Shown: positions 59,843 to 64,000 of the stretch, piece after piece
Numbering within the stretch: the stretch's first letter is position 1
How the letters are laid out: each line of letters starts with the position of its first letter
Source of the DNA: Prorocentrum cordatum
Taxonomy: Eukaryota > Sar > Dinophyceae > Prorocentrales > Prorocentraceae
Length of the DNA stretch: 64,000 nt
Direction of reading: 5' to 3'
Assembly: GCA_963575745.1 (NCBI GenBank)
Contig: CAUYUJ010020159.1
Coordinates: forward strand, 1 to 64,000
The notes under the pieces: generated by a model
What the model saw: the letters and a program-made list of their open reading frames with translations, nothing else
Told to the model about the DNA's origin: nothing
Databases searched by the model: none
Translations under genes and position numbers: made by a program

Positions 59843-60636
59843 AGCCGGGAGGCATCCAAAGGTACCCCCAGGAAGGGGGATTCGCACTGCCACTGGGCGC
59901 CCTCCACCCGACCAGGACCCCCGTGGCAGCCGGCAAGTCTGGCGCCCTCCGGAAGGCCTCCAGGAGGCCTCCAAGAGGCTCCCAAGAGGTCCCTGAAGGG
60001 GCCCAGGGACACACAAATAAATACACACAGACCCCAGGATTCCCCATAAGTTCAAATAGTTTCTCGGTTTTCGTTTTTTTTTGTTTTTGAATGTTCTCCC
60101 GAAGTTTCTAAAAGTCGACGATGTTATGTTTTTCTTTTTCTTCTTGAATCCTCTCACGAGTACGAGAGGGCCCCGCGTCGCCGAACACTCGCTCCAAGAC
60201 GCCCAAGCCGGCCTCAAGATGGCCCAAAAGGCCTGCAAGACGCCCCAAGAGACCTCCCGAGAGGGCCCCTGGTCCCCACGAAGTCCCCCCAAAGCCCCCC
60301 AGAGACATCCGCTGGAGGGTGAAAGTGGGGGTCGGGCGCAGGGTCCAGGCAATGGTGTCTTTGTGGGCCATGAGTGGGCGATGCATCCCCGAATTCTGTG
60401 TCCGGCGGGGGAACCACTCGAAGCTCCCCGCCTGCACCCATGCGCGAGACTTGAGAAGGAACGACGCAAGGGGGCGGGGGGCTCGGGAAAGGCGACGAAG
60501 GCAACGTGCGCTGAGGGCGCAAAAAGAAAAGGTTGGAACAAACGAAAGCGGTGAGGTGAGTGTCGAAATTTGCCCAGCCAATCTGACATGCGGAACACTG
60601 CGCCTCAGTTTTGGGGACTTTGTAGGCCAGGGCAAA
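59843..60636. repeat. Cryptic CCAAGA repeats and unique DNA
   Basis: Diverged CCTCCAGGAGG / CCAAGAGG units at 59940-60000 and 60180-60310, an AT-rich island at 60050-60150, otherwise unique. No gene recognised. Confidence 0.6.
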
Positions 60637-60860
60637 ATGTGGATTCACACTGTGGGGAAAAAACAACATGTGAATTCCTATGTTGGGCAAACAAAATGTG
60701 AATTCACAGTTTGGAGAAAAAAGGAAAGTGTGAATCCATATTTTGGAATTGTGTGTAGGAGTAGTTATGAAATGGGCCGGATGTGAATACACATGTTGGG
60801 AACATGAACATGCGAATTCACATTTTGAGAAAAAGGAACATGTGAATTCACATGTTGGCG
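60637..60860. repeat. About 30-bp tandem repeat with TGTGAATTCACA core
   Basis: Seven diverged units near 60637, 60669, 60698, 60726, 60780, 60809 and 60839. Each has (A)TGTGAATTCACA or a variant, then TGTTGGG / TTTTGG and an A-run. Confidence 0.9.
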
Positions 60861-62170
60861 GAATCGCGGGACCCATTCCATATCTGTCTTGCGGGTCGAT
60901 AAACCATCGTTTGGGAACATACGCGATCACCAATCGCACAATCAAGACACACTTGCACTCCACATCGCTGCCCCACGCGCACTATGCAAGAACGCCCGCA
61001 CGCATGAACGATAATGGATGGACTGCGCGTGTGCCCGCGCGGGCAACGCGTGGGCACGAACGACTGTCCCTCCATGACCGCCAACATTGGATGCCAACCG
61101 TACCCGATCACATACATGAGCGATACATTGAGCATACATGGGCCATTCAGCCCCTATTGAAGACCCCTTGTTGCAGACCCCCTCTTTCACCCTCCAAATC
61201 CAAGAGGTCCACGTCCTGACCACGATGGCGGAATGGGCCGAGGGCCACTAGCTCGATGGTAGACGTTGGGAGCGCTGGTGTACTTCGTAGTGCAAACTTG
61301 CTTGCGAGTCGCATGCTGCCCGCAAGGCAGACACCCAATGATATCCGTTGTTCGATCGCATATGAGTATTCACAAGGGGAGGAATCACACTCAAAGTACT
61401 CCGTAGATTGCCGCATTCATGCGGCGCATTCCAGCACCCTTCAGGCATCCCAGACGTGCAGCCTTTGGTTTACAGATGTGGTGGGCGCAGCGTGAAAGGT
61501 TCAGAATCTCACCAACCATCTGGGCGTGAATTGTTAGCGTTTATCGCCTTTTCTCTTTCAGCCCCCCTATTTCCCTTCGAGGAGGGTTTACCCCTCCCAC
61601 TCGACGTCTTGAACACCGGCCTGGTGCTTTTTTATGGCAAGAGACGATGTCCAGCGTGTGCACTCGAACACTGCCGACCCAGAGGGAGAGTTGGGATAAC
61701 GACGGAAACAGAGAGGAGTGTGAGGATGAGGGAAGAAGTTGATGATTTGAGGGGAGCAGAGACGGGTGGGAGGAGGGACAAGAGATCGGGAATATGAGGG
61801 ACGTGGCAGGAGAAAAAGGGGGATATAGAGCAGGAGGTGGAGCAGACGGCGCATGTAGAGGGGGGTCGCTCTCGTCGTTCTCCCCTCGAGGCCTGGGATG
61901 ACTCCAGAAAGTAGGTGGAGGGAGGAGACAACGACAGGGCGAATAGGCGTGGGAGGAGGAGGACGAGGAAAACCAGGAGGACGAGGGAACAATGGGCTGA
62001 GGGAGAGTGGATCGAAGTGCGGTCTGGCCGGAGGCGCCTTCAGCTCGCTGCCCTGCAGCAAGTAGCGCTGAATGGTGCCCCACTGCTCCCACGCCCACGC
62101 GTGAATGTACTTGAGCGGACGAGCTCCGTCCTAGGCCGAGGGAGGGTGGCGAACATTGGAGGGTATGAGG
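60861..62170. other. No gene recognised
   Basis: Largely unique DNA. A GGGCCACTAGCTCGATGGTAG segment at 61243 recalls a tRNA D-arm, but no T-arm or cloverleaf follows. Purine-rich from about 61680. Confidence 0.55.
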
Positions 62171-62177
62171 GAAATCG

Positions 62178-62745
62178 GATGGTGGAGGAGGAGGAGGAGG
62201 AGGAGAAGGAGGAGGAGGAGGCACGGCACAGCAGCATGGGGCCCGCAAGTCGAACCCGCTGAGCTCCTGACAAGCCCGTGGCGCTGGGGCGGCGGCTGAG
62301 CGCGCGAAGGGGAGGCGGAAGAGGCGGAGGAGGAAGAGGAGGAGGAGGTGGTGGTGAGGAGGAGGAAAAGGAGGAGGAGGAGGAGGAGGAGGAGGAGGAG
62401 GAGGAGGTGGAGGAGCGACGCGAAGCGCAGAGCGGTCCCGAGTGCGCACAGCGGGAGCGATAATGGAAGAGAGCGATGAGGGAGGAAGAGCAGAAGGAGG
62501 GGGCGAGGAGTACAGGAAGAGGGACGTGGGGCAGGAACGACCAGGATGGAGGGGGGAAGGGCAGGGATGAGGACCAGGATTGGAGGGGCAGGGAGGATGG
62601 CAATAAGGAGGGCGAGCGCCGCGCAGCCTCTAGCGGACAAGAGATTGCGGGTGTGCCAAGGGACGCGCGTCTGCAGGGAGCGGAGTAGGAGGAGGAGGAG
62701 GAGGAGGAGGACGAGGAGGAGGAGGAGGATGGAGAAGGATGGAGC
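62178..62745. repeat. (GGA)n-rich tracts
   Basis: Blocks at 62178-62222, 62314-62418 and 62686-62735 in purine-rich DNA; open frames on the minus strand are artefacts. Confidence 0.85.
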
Positions 62746-62959
62746 ACGAGGGAGAGGGAGAGGAGGTTGGATGAGGAGGACCGTGGTGCACGGCTGATGC
62801 TCTTGAGAGTAGGCAGAGCCCTGTCGATTCGGGTGGGGTACATGTGCCCTCCCGTCCTTGACAACGCTGGGTTTCTTGGGGCGCTTCGGGGTCTCTTGTG
62901 ACATGATTCTGAACGTCCGCAAATTCCGATTCGAATTCCAATTCCCAAAGGGGTCCTCT

Positions 62960-63290
62960 TGGGTGGGCTGTCTTGGGACCGTCTTGGGCCGTCTGTAGCC
63001 CCTCGAGGCCGTCCTGGGCCGTCTCTTGGGCCGTTTGGCTTTCCCTGGGCAATCATGGAGCCATCTGAGGCCCCCCGCAGAGCCCATTTGGGCTGTCGTG
63101 GGTCCCGTCTTGGACCACCTTAAGGCCAAAAATCTAACAGTGCTGACGTCCCGGGACCAACGACTTCTGCCTCTCAGGGGATCCTGGGAACTCTCTGGGA
63201 CCGCTCTTGGAGGGCCGTGGGAACCTCCCGGGCAGTCTTGGGCTGTGCTTCGGTCCACTCGGGCCGTCGGCCAAGCCATCATGGGCCACC
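62960..63290. repeat. GGGCCGTCTTGG cryptic repeats
   Basis: Reverse-strand version of the CCAAGA family (TCTTGGGCCGTCT, CTTGGACC, TCTTGGGCTGT), strongly diverged. Confidence 0.65.
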
Positions 63291-64000
63291 TTGTGTGCTA
63301 TTTGCGGAACTCGGCAAGTACCCCGGAGCCCCCAACAGTGGGCCCTGCCCGCGGTCGGGGTCCCAACCGAGGGCCCTGGCCCCTGGCCCCGGTCCCGCCA
63401 GCGGTCAAAGGCAAAGGGTGGAGGGATGCGAGGACAGATGATGCGCCGACGCACGTCCAAAACAAGGGCCCTGCGAGAGCACGGCGGCTGGACCCAAGCC
63501 CGGGTGCACTTTGGATCCCTGCGTGATTCGTGAGCGTGCAAGCTCGGGTATATGAAGGGTGACGACGGCGACGAAGAGCCAGGTCCGGTGCAATGTGGCG
63601 AAAATGGTTTGAGGGAAGGAGTGACGAGAACGGGCGAGGAGGGGATATGGGAGGAGCAGCTCGAGTACTGCTGCTCCTGCTGCTGCACATAATCCCTGTG
63701 CTGCTGCTCCTCGCCTTCACCACTATTCTCTTCCACCCACCTCGACCGCATCGTCCAACCTCTTCCGTTCCTCCATCCCGCCCCCCTCTCCTTCCCCTTC
63801 CATCCCCCTCCCTTCTCCAGTCTCCCTTCTCCATCCCGTTTCACCTCTCCCCACCTCTCCCCCTCCTCCCCGCTCCTACCTCCGGCTCTCTCCTGCTCTC
63901 CTCTGGTCTCTCCTCCATGCTCCCTCCCGTGCGCTCATCCATCCCCCCACCTGCCTCATCCTCGCCCTCGCCTCCGCATTCTCCACCCCTCGTCCCTTCG
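63291..64000. other. No gene recognised
   Basis: Contains a CTGCTGCTCCTGCTGCTG stretch near 63665-63712 and pyrimidine-rich DNA to the edge. No coding signal. Confidence 0.55.

Noticed and set aside
61243-61310. Possible tRNA gene (GGGCCACTAGCTCGATGGTAG)
   Set aside because: Looks like an acceptor and D-arm start, but there is no anticodon stem, no GGTTCGA T-arm and no closing acceptor stem.

Overview
This window looks like nuclear DNA from a dinoflagellate with a large, repeat-choked genome. The organism call is an inference from several things seen together. The retrotransposon proteins are of the types common in dinoflagellate genomes: a Copia Pol with a methyltransferase-like insert, and LINEs with C2H2 or RNase H tails. 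The flanking DNA is very GC-rich and full of triplet microsatellites. Short inverted-repeat elements are dense, and some sit where introns should be. There are no operons, ribosome binding sites or prokaryotic genes. Almost every long open frame outside the named genes is an artefact of GC-rich or simple-sequence DNA.

Layout. 1-5000 (minus) is a decayed LINE (endonuclease, reverse transcriptase, zinc-finger tail) running off the left edge. 5.2-20.4 kb has no convincing gene. It is a patchwork of (CCT)n/(GGA)n/(GTC)n arrays, minisatellites and at least ten families of 90-270 bp elements with terminal inverted repeats, named A to P here for convenience. 20.5-26.3 kb (minus) is a second, different LINE (endonuclease, reverse transcriptase, CCHC, RNase H), broken by frameshifts. 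26.5-40.4 kb is again repeats, with a 1.4 kb CA-rich array, two adjacent minisatellites at 29.7-30.4 kb, one broken open frame at 33.1-33.9 kb and a possible Cys-rich exon at 34.8 kb. 40.5-42.8 kb (minus) is a probable host gene with two C2-like domains; its exons directly abut inverted-repeat elements. 45.2-45.9 kb (minus) is a second probable host gene, of unknown product, whose frame is restored by removing one element plus one copy of its 13-bp flanking repeat. 47354-58097 (minus) is a structurally complete Copia LTR retrotransposon inserted in a (CCT)n tract. 58.1-64 kb is repeats without recognisable genes.

The Copia element is the best-defined unit. It has 175-bp LTRs differing at 4 positions, a 5-bp target-site duplication, an initiator-Met-like primer site, a polypurine tract, gag, protease, integrase, reverse transcriptase/RNase H, and two further sense-strand frames downstream of pol that match no family I recognise. 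Its Pol carries a cytosine-methyltransferase-like segment between integrase and reverse transcriptase. Its LTR contains an 11-nt match to the 3' end of the dinoflagellate spliced leader.

The most interesting signals are the extra Copia ORFs, the methyltransferase-like insert, the spliced-leader-like LTR segment, the introner-like element at 45.4-45.6 kb, and an inverted-repeat family (M) whose interior is itself a triplet microsatellite.
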